Assembly (NCBI GenBank): GCA_035363115.1
Contig: DAOSEM010000005.1
Span: 175,215 to 239,214 of the forward strand
DNA length: 64,000 nt
Direction of reading: 5' to 3'
Origin: Syntrophales bacterium
Lineage (GTDB): Bacteria > Desulfobacterota > Syntrophia > Syntrophales > PHBD01
Below, one piece after another: positions 1 through 8,181 of this stretch. The position numbers were made by a program, and so were the translations under genes. The stretch's first letter is position 1, and each line of letters begins with the position of its first letter. The notes under the pieces were generated by a model. It worked only from the letters and a program-made list of their open reading frames with translations. It was not told where the DNA came from and ran no database searches.

Positions 1-2
1 CG

Positions 3-338
3 AACCGGGACATGACGGGCATCCGTGCACTCCTGACGGACGGGATGTACGGCCTCATGCAGGCGGATGCCGAGAAGCTCCGGGCGGAGAAGAAGCTCAA
101 CCGGCTCGACAATATCGCGGTGAGGTCCGTGGAGATCACCGAGGCCTGGCAGGAGCAGGGGCAGGATTTCGTGACGGTGCGGTTCCTGGCCAATCTCCTG
201 GACTATACGACCAGCGAGTCCGGAGATCTGATCTCCGGCAGCAAAACGGAGCCAGTCAAATTTGAGGAGTTCTGGACATACACGCGGCCCGTGGGCGGCG
301 GTTCCTGGCAGCTTTCGGGCATCAACCAGGCGGATTAG
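3..338 (+). CDS. Tim44-like domain protein, C-terminal part only
   Basis: The reading frame is already open at the left edge of the window, so only the last 111 residues are present and the start lies outside. The visible part resembles the C-terminal Tim44/import-associated fold: a stretch around LTDGMYGLMQAD, a central strand around VRSVEITEAWQEQGQDFVTV, and the closing EEFWTYTRP...WQLSGI motif common to this family. Bacterial members are usually membrane-anchored proteins of unknown role, with an N-terminal membrane or Gly-rich segment that cannot be seen here. It converges on the fpg gene, leaving about 195 bp between the stop codons with no obvious gene. The family call is fairly firm; the function is unknown. 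Confidence 0.7.
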   Translation, partial: NRDMTGIRALLTDGMYGLMQADAEKLRAEKKLNRLDNIAVRSVEITEAWQEQGQDFVTVRFLANLLDYTTSESGDLISGSKTEPVKFEEFWTYTRPVGGGSWQLSGINQAD

Positions 339-533
339 GCGTCCTGTTGCCGGCGGAATTGCCGGTTGCGGAGGGGTTGTCGAACGAAGACGGATCGATG
401 CGGCACTGGCAAACGGGGGTGTTCCCGAGAGGGGCACCCCCGCTGTCGTTGCGGACGTTCCGGGCTGCCCGCCCCGTCTTCCGCCCGCGAGTCTTCTATC
501 CCGCGCCGGCATCGCACAGGGGTCCGTATACCC

Positions 534-1319
534 TCATTTCTGGCATTTTGCGCAGAACCAGGTCCCCCTGCCGCCCAATGCGATTCGCTCGATGCCGGAC
601 CCGCAGCGGGGACAAGGCATCCCTTCCCGGCCATACACGCAAAGGTGATGCTGGAATTCCCCGGCGTCTCCGTGAAGGTCGCGCCAATCCGACACGGATG
701 TGCCGCGGCAGCGGACCGCCAGATTCAGAATCCGCCTTGTTTCGCGGCCGATGGTCTCCCATTCTTTCCGTGTCACCTCCGATGCCGGCCTCCTCGGGTC
801 CACTGCCGCAGAATGGAGAATCTCGCAGGCGTAGATGTTTCCCATACCCGGAAACACCGCCTGATCGAGGAGGAACACCTTTGTTGCCAGGCGCCTTTTC
901 CGGGCGGCCTGCTGAAAGGCGGATGGATCCGGGTTCTTCAGGAGATCCGGCCCGGATGGGCGGTGACGGTCCGGCTGCTCCAGGGTCAGCGTGGCGAACC
1001 GCCGCGGATCGACCCCGATGACTTCGCAGTCTTCCAGGACCAGCCGGAACCTTGTATGGGCGGGCAACTCCGCACCCTCCGCCATGTCATTCCGGAAAAG
1101 ACGGCCCGTCATCCGGAGATGGAGCCGCAGGACGGATCCATCGTCAAGGGCGATCTCCAGGAATTTTCCCTGTCGACAAACGTTGTCAATCTTCCGTCCC
1201 TCCAGATTCGGGGCGGGTCCAAGTTTCGCATCGTGAATGGCGAGGACCCGGAGCCTCTTTCCCCTGATTTCTCGAAGCAGCTGGCGGCGCAGCGTCTCCA
1301 CTTCCGGCAGTTCGGGCAT
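534..1319 (-). CDS. mutM: Formamidopyrimidine-DNA glycosylase (Fpg/MutM)
   Basis: This base-excision repair enzyme removes oxidised purines such as 8-oxoguanine and then cleaves the abasic site. The start at 1319 is chosen because it gives the invariant N-terminus MPELPEVET, where Pro2 is the catalytic nucleophile and Glu3 the acid; longer in-frame extensions upstream lack any family resemblance. The body carries GRKIDNVCRQGKFL, containing the conserved lysine loop, and the HLRMTGRL motif. The C-terminus has the zinc finger CPRCG...TWFCAKC. At 261 residues it has a normal family length. It is divergently oriented from the KamA-like gene and stands alone as a repair gene. The assignment is very secure. 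Confidence 0.96.
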   Translation of the reverse strand: MPELPEVETLRRQLLREIRGKRLRVLAIHDAKLGPAPNLEGRKIDNVCRQGKFLEIALDDGSVLRLHLRMTGRLFRNDMAEGAELPAHTRFRLVLEDCEVIGVDPRRFATLTLEQPDRHRPSGPDLLKNPDPSAFQQAARKRRLATKVFLLDQAVFPGMGNIYACEILHSAAVDPRRPASEVTRKEWETIGRETRRILNLAVRCRGTSVSDWRDLHGDAGEFQHHLCVYGREGMPCPRCGSGIERIALGGRGTWFCAKCQK

Positions 1320-1411
1320 GATCAGACTCCCTGCGAATTCAAGGGCATGTAAAGCCGGGAGGAACCTCCGGTCAAGCGAAAAGAAAAAGTAAGACAAAGG
1401 CGCCTTTTTTA

Positions 1412-1441
1412 TTGACAAGACGTCGCCCTTGGCCTTATGAG
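1412..1441 (+). promoter_or_regulatory. Candidate sigma70 promoter for the KamA/ATP-grasp operon
   Basis: TTGACA at 1412-1417 is followed after 18 bp by TATGAG at 1436-1441, a perfect -35 and a 4/6 -10. It lies about 120 bp upstream of the KamA-like start in the divergent region with fpg. The assignment is by eye only. Confidence 0.4.
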
Positions 1442-1564
1442 ACGCAATAGAAAACGCCCATGATAACGGGGTTTTCCGGGGTTGAATGGAACGACGGCCG
1501 GAGCGGAATTTCCGGTCGAGGAACGCAAAAAAATGAAGGCTCGGCAAGCCGGAGGCGTCGGACG

Positions 1565-2878
1565 ATGGAAATCGAGTCCCTTTTCAGCGAAGAAATGGAG
1601 CCCCCAGGCCTGCTCAACGGCCTGACAGGTTTGGAGAAAGCCGCCCATGACCTGATTGTTCCCCACGATCCGGCCGTTTCACCGCCTCCCCCCATCCCGG
1701 TCCGTCCCGACCGGCATCCTTCCCGTTTTACAGACAGCCGCCGCTCCCAGGCCTTCCGAAAGCGCTTCTATTCGGGCGTTTCCCGGGAAGAATGGCAGGA
1801 CTGGCGCTGGCAGCTGAAAAACCGAATCAGCGATTACGAGACCCTGGGGCTGATGATCTGGCTTTCCGAGGAAGAGCGGAGCGCCATGACCTACGCGGCG
1901 GGACCCCGTCCGGTGGCCATCACCCCTTACTATGCCAGCCTGCTGGATGCGATGGATGTTTCGCATCCCTTGCGCCGCTCGATGATTCCCGTGATGCAGG
2001 AGTGTTTCCGGGTGGACGGGGAAAAGGAAGATCCCCTGGATGAGGAAAAGGACAGCCCGGTGCCCGGCCTGGTTCATCGATATCCGGATCGCGTCCTCTT
2101 TCTCGTGACGGGGACCTGTGCGGCCTACTGCCGGTATTGCACGCGGTCCCGCATAATCGGGCGGTCCGGTGCCGAGAGCAGCCTGAGAATGCACTGGGAG
2201 AAGGCGATCGATTACATCGCATCACACCCCGCCATCCGGGACGTCCTGCTGTCAGGCGGCGATCCCCTGACGCTCCACGACCGGAAGATTGAGTGGCTTC
2301 TTTCCAGGCTCAGCAGGATTCCGCACGTGGAAATGCTCCGGATCGGCACGAAAGTCCCCGTTACCCTCCCGCAACGGATCACGCCGGAACTGGTAAAGAT
2401 CCTCAAAAGGTATCACCCGCTCTGGCTCAGCATCCACGTCACCCACCCCGACGAGCTGACGCCGGAGATGCGCCAGGCCTGCATGCGCCTGGCCGACGGG
2501 GGGATTCCCCTGGGCAGCCAGACGGTGCTCCTGGCGGGTGTCAACGATTCCGTGGAGGTGATGCGGCGGCTCTTCCAGGGCCTGCTCAAGATCCGCGTCA
2601 GGCCCTACTACCTGTACCAGTGCGATCCCATCCCGGGATCGGCCCACTTCCGGACGCCGGTCATCCGGGGCATCGAAATCATCGAGGGCCTGCGGGGCCA
2701 CACAACCGGATACGCCGTTCCGACCTTCGTCATCGATGCCCCCGGCGGGGGCGGCAAGATCCCCCTCCTGCCGGAATACGTGGTCGGCCGCGACGGTCCG
2801 GATCTTCTCATCCGTAACTATGAAGGGAAGGTCTTCCGTTACCCGGACGGCGGTCCCGTCCATCATGAAGTCCATTAA
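1565..2878 (+). CDS. KamA-family radical SAM/PLP aminomutase-like protein
   Basis: This 437-residue protein has the hallmarks of lysine 2,3-aminomutase-like enzymes. The radical SAM cluster motif is CAAYCRYC (Cys185, Cys189, Cys192). The sequence LLSGGDPL follows, then the YLYQCDPIPGSAHFRTP segment, then DAPGGGGKIPL, whose Lys398 is in the position of the PLP-binding lysine. The start at 1565 has GGAGG at 1551-1555 with 9-nt spacing; an earlier in-frame ATG at 1460 lacks a good ribosome site. It begins a tight operon with two ATP-grasp ligase-like genes (12 bp gap, then a 4-bp overlap). That context suggests a beta-amino acid made by the mutase is ligated into a small peptide-like product. 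The family is secure; the substrate is unknown and lysine is only one possibility. Confidence 0.85.
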   Translation: MEIESLFSEEMEPPGLLNGLTGLEKAAHDLIVPHDPAVSPPPPIPVRPDRHPSRFTDSRRSQAFRKRFYSGVSREEWQDWRWQLKNRISDYETLGLMIWLSEEERSAMTYAAGPRPVAITPYYASLLDAMDVSHPLRRSMIPVMQECFRVDGEKEDPLDEEKDSPVPGLVHRYPDRVLFLVTGTCAAYCRYCTRSRIIGRSGAESSLRMHWEKAIDYIASHPAIRDVLLSGGDPLTLHDRKIEWLLSRLSRIPHVEMLRIGTKVPVTLPQRITPELVKILKRYHPLWLSIHVTHPDELTPEMRQACMRLADGGIPLGSQTVLLAGVNDSVEVMRRLFQGLLKIRVRPYYLYQCDPIPGSAHFRTPVIRGIEIIEGLRGHTTGYAVPTFVIDAPGGGGKIPLLPEYVVGRDGPDLLIRNYEGKVFRYPDGGPVHHEVH

Positions 2879-2889
2879 GGCCGCAGCCC

Positions 2890-3909
2890 GTGACGCATCG
2901 TGAAACAGGACTGACCGTCGGCCTTGTCTACGACCTCCGCGACGACTACCTGGCGGAGGGCTATTCCGAAGAGGAAACGGCGGAATTCGACCGGGCGGAG
3001 ACGATCGACGCCATCGAGGCGACGCTCCGTTCCCTGTCGTACCGGACGGATCGGATCGGCCACGCGCGCTCCCTCGTCGGACGGCTCGCCGCGGGAGCGC
3101 GGTGGGATCTCGTTTTCAACATCGCCGAGGGCCTTCGGGGCTATGGCCGGGAGAGCCTTGTGCCGGCCCTGCTGGAGGCTTACGGCATTCCATATGTCTT
3201 TTCCGATCCCCTCGTTCTCTCCCTGACCCTCCACAAGGGCATGTGCAAGCGAGTCGTCCGCGACCTCGCCATCCCGACGCCGGATTTCGCCGTCGTGGAG
3301 AAGGAAGCGGACATCGCCGCCGTCGGCCTCCCCTTTCCGCTCTTCGTCAAGCCGGTGGCGGAAGGGACGGGCAAGGGCATCACGGGGGAGTCCGTGATTC
3401 ATTCCCCCGGTGCGCTGGAGAGGATCTGCCGCCGCCTGCTCGGTGCCTACGGCCAGCCCGTCCTCGTGGAACGGTTCCTCCCGGGGCGCGAATTCACCGT
3501 GGGCGTTGTCGGCACCGGGGAGGAGGCGGAGACCGTCGGGGTCATGGAGGTTCTTCTCCTGGCAGAAGCGGAAAAGGAGGTCTACTCCTACATCAACAAG
3601 GAATACTGCGAGCGCCTGGTTCGTTACCGCCTGGCCGACGACGGCGAGGCCCGGCGGGCCGCGGCGGTGGCCCTGGCTGCGTGGCGCGGGCTGGGCTGCC
3701 GCGACGGGGGGCGGGTGGACATCCGTTCGGACGAGCGGGGAGAGCCGCACTTCATGGAGGTGAATCCGCTGGCGGGCCTCCACCCGGAGCACTCGGACCT
3801 CCCGATTCTCTGCACCCTCGGCGGGATTTCCTACCGGGACCTCCTCGGTCGGATCATGGACTCGGCCCTGCGGCGCACCGCGGCGGGAAACGGCGGACCC
3901 GGACCATGA
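2890..3909 (+). CDS. D-Ala-D-Ala ligase-like ATP-grasp protein, copy 1
   Basis: This 339-residue protein starts with GTG. An N-terminal pre-ATP-grasp half (VGLVYDLRDDYLAEGYSEEE, then WDLVFNIAEGLRGYGRES) is followed by an ATP-grasp half. The latter includes the Lys-containing LFVKPVAEGTGKGI strand, an LVERFLPGREFTVGVVG segment and the metal-binding end HFMEVNPLAGLHPEHSD. This is the architecture of D-alanine-D-alanine ligases and related carboxylate-amine ligases, but the EGLRGYGRES region differs from the cell-wall enzymes and no mur genes are near. It sits 11 bp after the KamA-like gene and overlaps the next ligase gene by 4 bp, so the three are almost certainly co-translated. It probably forms an amide or peptide bond on a product of the KamA enzyme; that is inference. 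Confidence 0.82.
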   Translation: MTHRETGLTVGLVYDLRDDYLAEGYSEEETAEFDRAETIDAIEATLRSLSYRTDRIGHARSLVGRLAAGARWDLVFNIAEGLRGYGRESLVPALLEAYGIPYVFSDPLVLSLTLHKGMCKRVVRDLAIPTPDFAVVEKEADIAAVGLPFPLFVKPVAEGTGKGITGESVIHSPGALERICRRLLGAYGQPVLVERFLPGREFTVGVVGTGEEAETVGVMEVLLLAEAEKEVYSYINKEYCERLVRYRLADDGEARRAAAVALAAWRGLGCRDGGRVDIRSDERGEPHFMEVNPLAGLHPEHSDLPILCTLGGISYRDLLGRIMDSALRRTAAGNGGPGP

Positions 3910-4883
3910 CCGTGGCCGTGCTGCATGGGTCTGTTTCCGACGGTTCCGGAATGGACGAGCAGGATGTGCTGGTGGAGGTGGAGACCGTCTGCCGGGCCCT
4001 CGCGTCACTCGGGCATCGGCCCGTCCCCGTTCCCCTCTCGATGGACCTCGAAGCGGCCCTGGAAGCGCTCCGCCGTCTCCGGCCCCGCTTCGCCTTCAAC
4101 CTCGTCGAGTCGGTGGCGGGGAAGGGCTGTCTCATCGCGCTCGGCCCGCTGGTCCTGGACGTGCTGGGCATCCCGTTCACCGGGGCCTCCGCCGACGCGA
4201 CCTACCTGACGTCGAACAAGCTCCTGGCCAAGCGGATCATGCTCCTCGAGGGGATCGACACGCCGTCCTGGTTTCCGATGGAAGGCGGCCTTTCCGGTCC
4301 CATCGAACCGGGCCGATACATCGTCAAGTCCGTCTGGGAGCACGCATCCATCGGAATCGACGAAGGCTCGGTTCTGTTCGCGGACGGGGATGCGGGGCTT
4401 CGGGAGGCTCTCCGACTTCGCCGGGACGCAACCGGCGGGGCCTGCTTTGCCGAGGTTTACATCGAAGGACGCGAATTCAATCTCTCCCTGCTGGCGGACG
4501 GAAAAGGACCCCGGGTCCTTCCCCCGGCGGAGATCCTCTTCGACGCCTTTCCCCCCGGCAAGCTGCGCCTGGTGGACTACCGGGCCAAGTGGGACGCCGA
4601 TTCCTTCGAGTACCGGCAGACCCCGAGACGTTTCCACTTTCCGGGAGAGGACGCGGACCTCCTGTCCTCCCTGGAGAGAATAGCCCTTCGGTGCTGGGAT
4701 GTTTTCCGGTTGCACGGGTACGGGCGGGTGGATTTCCGGGTGGATGAAGACGGCCGACCCTGGGTGCTGGAGGTGAACACGAATCCCTGCCTGTCGCCGG
4801 ACGCGGGATTCCTCGCGTCGGCCGCTGAGGCGGGGTTCGGTCTTACCGAGGTGGTGTCCCGGATCTGTGCGGATCTTCCGTAG
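3906..4883 (+). CDS. D-Ala-D-Ala ligase-like ATP-grasp protein, copy 2
   Basis: This 325-residue protein has its ATG overlapping the stop of the preceding ligase (ATGA). Its N-terminal half contains PRFAFNLVESVAGKGC, equivalent to the FNxxEG segment of D-Ala-D-Ala ligases. Its ATP-grasp half contains RYIVKSVWEHASIGID, an AEVYIEGREFNLSLL strand and the terminal VDFRVDEDGRPWVLEVNTNP metal-binding motif. It is a divergent paralogue of copy 1, not a recent duplicate. Having two ATP-grasp enzymes behind a KamA-like mutase suggests two successive ligation steps or a heteromeric ligase. The last 41 bp overlap the 3' end of the convergent DUF3617 gene. Its real substrate cannot be told from sequence. 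Confidence 0.82.
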   Translation: MTVAVLHGSVSDGSGMDEQDVLVEVETVCRALASLGHRPVPVPLSMDLEAALEALRRLRPRFAFNLVESVAGKGCLIALGPLVLDVLGIPFTGASADATYLTSNKLLAKRIMLLEGIDTPSWFPMEGGLSGPIEPGRYIVKSVWEHASIGIDEGSVLFADGDAGLREALRLRRDATGGACFAEVYIEGREFNLSLLADGKGPRVLPPAEILFDAFPPGKLRLVDYRAKWDADSFEYRQTPRRFHFPGEDADLLSSLERIALRCWDVFRLHGYGRVDFRVDEDGRPWVLEVNTNPCLSPDAGFLASAAEAGFGLTEVVSRICADLP

Positions 4884-5310
4884 CCTTCGGGCAGTCGCCG
4901 ATCCTCCGTCCCTCGATCCGCTGGGTTACGGAAAGTGTTTTCCCTTTCTTCCCGAGGATCTTCCCCTTCATTACGCCCGTCAGCGTCTCTCCGCGGAAGA
5001 GAACCCGTCCCTTTCCCGTCATCGATCCCGTGTCCATCTCGCACCGTACGCTCCACGTGAGGGCGTCGCCCTCCAGGCTCGACCGGAGGAGGCGGCACTG
5101 CCGGTCCCGCTCGGGCTCACGGGGAATGGGATCCTTTCCGGTCAGGCAACGCCGGTAGACGTGGGGACGGGACAGGCCGGGGGCGAGCCCCTGGATTTCC
5201 ATGGTGGCGGTCATTTCCCAGAGGCCGGACGGGAAGGCCGCCTCGGCCGACGCGGGGGAAGTGCAAAAAAAAGGCAGAAGAGCCGTCATGACGAAGATCA
5301 TCCGGATCAT
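4843..5310 (-). CDS. DUF3617 family secreted protein
   Basis: This 155-residue protein starts with a hydrophobic signal segment (MIRMIFVMTALLPFFCTSPASA). The mature part has the DUF3617 pattern: FPSGLWEMTATMEI near the start, RRCLTGKDPIP, paired cysteines (DRQCRLLRSS, SVRCEMDTGSMTGKG) and a closing GRRIGDCP. The Met at 5310 is chosen because it begins the signal peptide and has an AAGG-type ribosome site; a longer in-frame start at 5367 would intrude into the upstream gene. DUF3617 proteins are small periplasmic or lipoprotein-like proteins of unknown function in proteobacteria. The gene lies 23 bp downstream of the TPR gene and is probably co-transcribed with it. Its 3' end overlaps the ATP-grasp gene by 41 bp. 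Confidence 0.78.
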   Translation of the reverse strand: MIRMIFVMTALLPFFCTSPASAEAAFPSGLWEMTATMEIQGLAPGLSRPHVYRRCLTGKDPIPREPERDRQCRLLRSSLEGDALTWSVRCEMDTGSMTGKGRVLFRGETLTGVMKGKILGKKGKTLSVTQRIEGRRIGDCPKATEDPHRSGTPPR

Positions 5311-5333
5311 GGCGATCCTTCCGCCTGTGTGGC

Positions 5334-5813
5334 CTATCGCTGCGAATCCCCGCCGCGGCTGAGCCACAGCAGGTAGTGCTCGGCGTCCTTGTTCTTGAAC
5401 GTGACGGCCATTTTCATGTCCTCGAGGGCCTGCTCGTGCCTGCCGATCTTTTCATTGCACAGGCCCCGGTAGACGTAGCTTCCCGCTTCCTCGGCATAGC
5501 CGGGGTCGATGTCGAGGGCCTGGTCGAAATCCCGGACGGCGACATCATACTGCTCGAGCTTGTAGGCGGCGAAACCCCGGTTGTGGAAGGCCCGGCCGTT
5601 GCCCGGGTCGATCTTGACGGCCTGGGTGAAGGCTTCGATGGCGCCGGTGAAGTCGTCCTTCATCAGGGCGGAAAGACCCCGGAGTCTCCACTCCTCGCCC
5701 GGTGAGTCCGTCTCCTTGGATTTGCTCCGGACAGGGGCCGCACTGGCGGCGGGCTGTGCGGGGGCTTTCTCTTTCTTTGCTCCACGACCGAACGATAGCT
5801 TCAACGCTGCCAT
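5334..5813 (-). CDS. Tetratricopeptide repeat protein
   Basis: This is a 159-residue cytoplasmic protein. After a basic, Ala/Pro-rich leader (residues 1-38) come about three TPR units: GEEWRLRGLSALMKDDFTGA, GRAFHNRGFAAYKLEQYDVA and GSYVYRGLCNEKIGRHEQA. The ribosome site GGAGGAAGGAT stands directly before the ATG at 5813. TPRs mediate protein-protein contacts; there is no catalytic domain and the partner is unknown. It is upstream of, and probably co-transcribed with, the DUF3617 gene. Confidence 0.85.
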   Translation of the reverse strand: MAALKLSFGRGAKKEKAPAQPAASAAPVRSKSKETDSPGEEWRLRGLSALMKDDFTGAIEAFTQAVKIDPGNGRAFHNRGFAAYKLEQYDVAVRDFDQALDIDPGYAEEAGSYVYRGLCNEKIGRHEQALEDMKMAVTFKNKDAEHYLLWLSRGGDSQR

Positions 5814-6168
5814 ATCCTTCCTCCTTCGATCAAAGGTACCTGTCAGGGACCATGATATGCTTCCGGGTGCTGCTCCAGCCTTTCGGGATCTGTCTTACTT
5901 TGTATTGGAGCACATGTGCGGCCCGGATTTCGAGAACCGAACTCCCGACCGGGCGAAATGCCGATATCCATCTCGTGTCGCTCGCTCTTTTCATAACCCG
6001 TTCCCCATGGATATTCAAGCAGATTGTGCAGTTACACGGCAAAGGGGGCGCGGCGTTTGACAAGATCACTTCCGCTTACTAACTTCTCGCGTATACAATG
6101 CAGGTCGATGCATCGGTAAGCTCCAGTCGGACAAAAACGCATTTCAAGCCGGCCCAAGGAAAGAAGCC
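5814..6168. other. Intergenic region between divergent genes, weak promoter only
   Basis: This 355-bp stretch separates the TPR gene (leftward) and the Tat Fe-S protein gene (rightward). I see no convincing coding sequence. A candidate sigma70 -35 TTGACA at 6057-6062, with a poor -10 (TAACTT, 6080-6085) 17 bp later, could serve the rightward gene. No stable terminator or repeat was noticed. Confidence 0.5.
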
Positions 6169-7182
6169 ATGAATAAAAGCAAGGAAGGGATATCACGCCG
6201 GAGCTTTTTCAAAGCGGGGGCGGGACTCGCCGCTACAGCGGGAATTGCGGTTCCACGGGCGGCGGAGGCCCGGAGCAGGGAAGGGCGGCTGGCAACCCTG
6301 ATCGACCTGAACCTCTGTGACGGATGTCCGGATCGTGCCTTGCCCGCCTGCATCACCGCCTGCAAATCCGCCCGGAACGGCCAGGTTCCGAAGCCGGTCG
6401 AACCCATTCCCTCGCCGTTCCCGGTCGGGGGCAAGGGGATCGAGGACTGGTCGAAAAAGCAGGACGTCCACGACCGGCTCACTCCCTACAACCGGATCTT
6501 CGTCCAGAAAGCGGAGGTGGAGGTCGAGGGAGCAAAAAGGACCCTCTTCATCCCGCGCCGCTGCATGCACTGCGACAATCCCGCCTGCGCCACCATCTGT
6601 CCCTTCTCGGCCAACCACAAGTATGAAAGCGGGGCCGTCGTCATCGACCCGGACCTTTGTTTCGGCGGCGCCAAGTGCCGCACGGTCTGCCCGTGGGAGA
6701 TCCCCCAGCGCCAGTCGGGGGTGGGAATCTATCTCCATGTCCTGCCGACGCTGGCCGGCAACGGCGTGATGTTCAAGTGCGACCTCTGCGTAGACCGCCT
6801 GAAGGACGGCGGCCTGCCCGCCTGCGTCGAGTCGTGTCCCCGGCAGGCCTTGCTGATCGGGCCGCGGGAGAAGATTTTCAGCCTTGCGGATGAGCGTGCC
6901 CGGAGTACCGGCGGCTTTCTCTACGGCAAGAAGGAAAATGGAGGAACATCGACCCTCTATGTCTCGCCGGTTCCATTCGATGTGCTGGACCGGGCTGTTG
7001 TGACGGGAAAGGGAAGGCCCGGCTTCAAGCCGGTGAAGCGGCGGATGGAAGAGACCGACGGCCTGGGCCGGGCGGTCCTCGTCTCGCCGGTGGCCGGCGC
7101 GGCGGCGGGCATTGCCGGGGCTCTCGGTTATCTTTCCAGAAGGAAGAAACGTGTGAAAGCGGAGGAAAATCAGGATGGCTGA
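6169..7182 (+). CDS. Tat-exported 4Fe-4S ferredoxin-type electron-transfer protein
   Basis: This 337-residue protein has a twin-arginine signal (SRRSFFKAGAGLAATAG, residues 9-25). It then has several ferredoxin-type clusters: an atypical first site LCDGCPDRALPACITACK, then CMHCDNPACATICP, CFGGAKCRTVCPW and CDLCVDRLKDGGLPACVESCP. This is the four-cluster layout of FdnH/HybA-like beta subunits. A hydrophobic segment near residues 303-321 followed by RRKKR looks like a C-terminal membrane anchor. It overlaps the next gene by 8 bp; together they form a periplasm-facing Fe-S/cytochrome b module that would pass electrons to or from quinone. No catalytic alpha subunit is adjacent, so its redox partner is unknown. 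Family assignment is firm. Confidence 0.85.
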   Translation: MNKSKEGISRRSFFKAGAGLAATAGIAVPRAAEARSREGRLATLIDLNLCDGCPDRALPACITACKSARNGQVPKPVEPIPSPFPVGGKGIEDWSKKQDVHDRLTPYNRIFVQKAEVEVEGAKRTLFIPRRCMHCDNPACATICPFSANHKYESGAVVIDPDLCFGGAKCRTVCPWEIPQRQSGVGIYLHVLPTLAGNGVMFKCDLCVDRLKDGGLPACVESCPRQALLIGPREKIFSLADERARSTGGFLYGKKENGGTSTLYVSPVPFDVLDRAVVTGKGRPGFKPVKRRMEETDGLGRAVLVSPVAGAAAGIAGALGYLSRRKKRVKAEENQDG

Positions 7183-8005
7183 GCGAATCCTTGAAGAACG
7201 GAACCGGGCTGTCCGCCACGGCCTCGTGGAATTATTGGAGCACTGGACGATCGCCCTCTCGGGACTCCTGCTTCTGCTTTCCGGCATGTTCGAACTGCCG
7301 CTCGCCGGCCGCTATGCCATCGACAAGCTGCCCGGCATGGCCTGGTCCGGTGATTTCATTTCTTCCCTGAGCATCCATTACGTGGCATCCGTCGTCTTCA
7401 TTGCAGCGGCGGTCTTTCACGTCGTTTACCACGGAATCCGCGGGGATTTCGCTCTCCTGCCCCGCAGGGGGGACCTGAAGGCTTCCTGGCAGGTGATCCT
7501 GAGTTTCTTCGGCAAGGGGGAGGAGCCGCCCTTTCACAAGTACCTGCCGGAGCAGCGCCTTGCCTACCTGGGCATGGCCGTGATCATTGCAGGCCTCATC
7601 ATCTCAGGGCTGGTGAAAACCTACAAGAACCTCTATGCCCCGGACATGTCCCTGACGATTCTTCTGTGGGCCACATGGACACACAACGTTTTTTTCATGC
7701 TGTTCATCCTGGCGTTTCTGGCCCACATCGGTGCCATCCTTCTCAAGCCCAACCGTCCCATGTTCCGCGGCATCCTGACGGGAAAGATCCGCCTTGACTA
7801 TGCCCGGCACCGCCATCCCCTCTGGATCGCGGAGCTGGAGCCGTCCCGGCCCGTGGAGCCCGCGGCCGCGGCCGCGCCTCTCCCCGCGGAGCCACCGGAG
7901 GATGAACCGGAAGCGGAATCCCTGCCCGGCACGAAAGAAACGATGGAATCAACGCCTCCACCTGTTTCACAGCCGGAATCCGGTGACAGCGGGCGGAATC
8001 CCTGA
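7175..8005 (+). CDS. Formate-dehydrogenase gamma-like membrane cytochrome b
   Basis: This 276-residue protein shows four membrane segments by eye: IALSGLLLLLSGMFEL; IHYVASVVFIAAAVFHVVYH; LGMAVIIAGLIISGLV; and FFMLFILAFLAHIGAIL. Histidines lie in or next to helices as expected for haem b ligands. This is the FdnI/HydC-like cytochrome b fold that moves electrons between a periplasmic Fe-S subunit and the quinone pool. The start has GGAGG at 7161-7165 and overlaps the Fe-S gene. After about residue 225 there is an unusual Pro/Glu/Ala-rich tail of some 50 residues, predicted disordered and not part of the usual family. It is expected to function with the preceding Fe-S protein. Confidence 0.83.
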   Translation: MAERILEERNRAVRHGLVELLEHWTIALSGLLLLLSGMFELPLAGRYAIDKLPGMAWSGDFISSLSIHYVASVVFIAAAVFHVVYHGIRGDFALLPRRGDLKASWQVILSFFGKGEEPPFHKYLPEQRLAYLGMAVIIAGLIISGLVKTYKNLYAPDMSLTILLWATWTHNVFFMLFILAFLAHIGAILLKPNRPMFRGILTGKIRLDYARHRHPLWIAELEPSRPVEPAAAAAPLPAEPPEDEPEAESLPGTKETMESTPPPVSQPESGDSGRNP

Positions 8006-8181
8006 TCGAAAACCTCCAAACGGAACCTGTTTTCCCGCCCTTTGCATTCATGGATTGTCAGGGACCGGCAAATGTGCTATCACCACACCCGTTGATTGCG
8101 GATCGCCTTGCACGCAGAACCCGTCCGTGATCGCCACCGCCTGATTCTCCAGGCACTCCGAAGAACACAGCAGGATACTCC

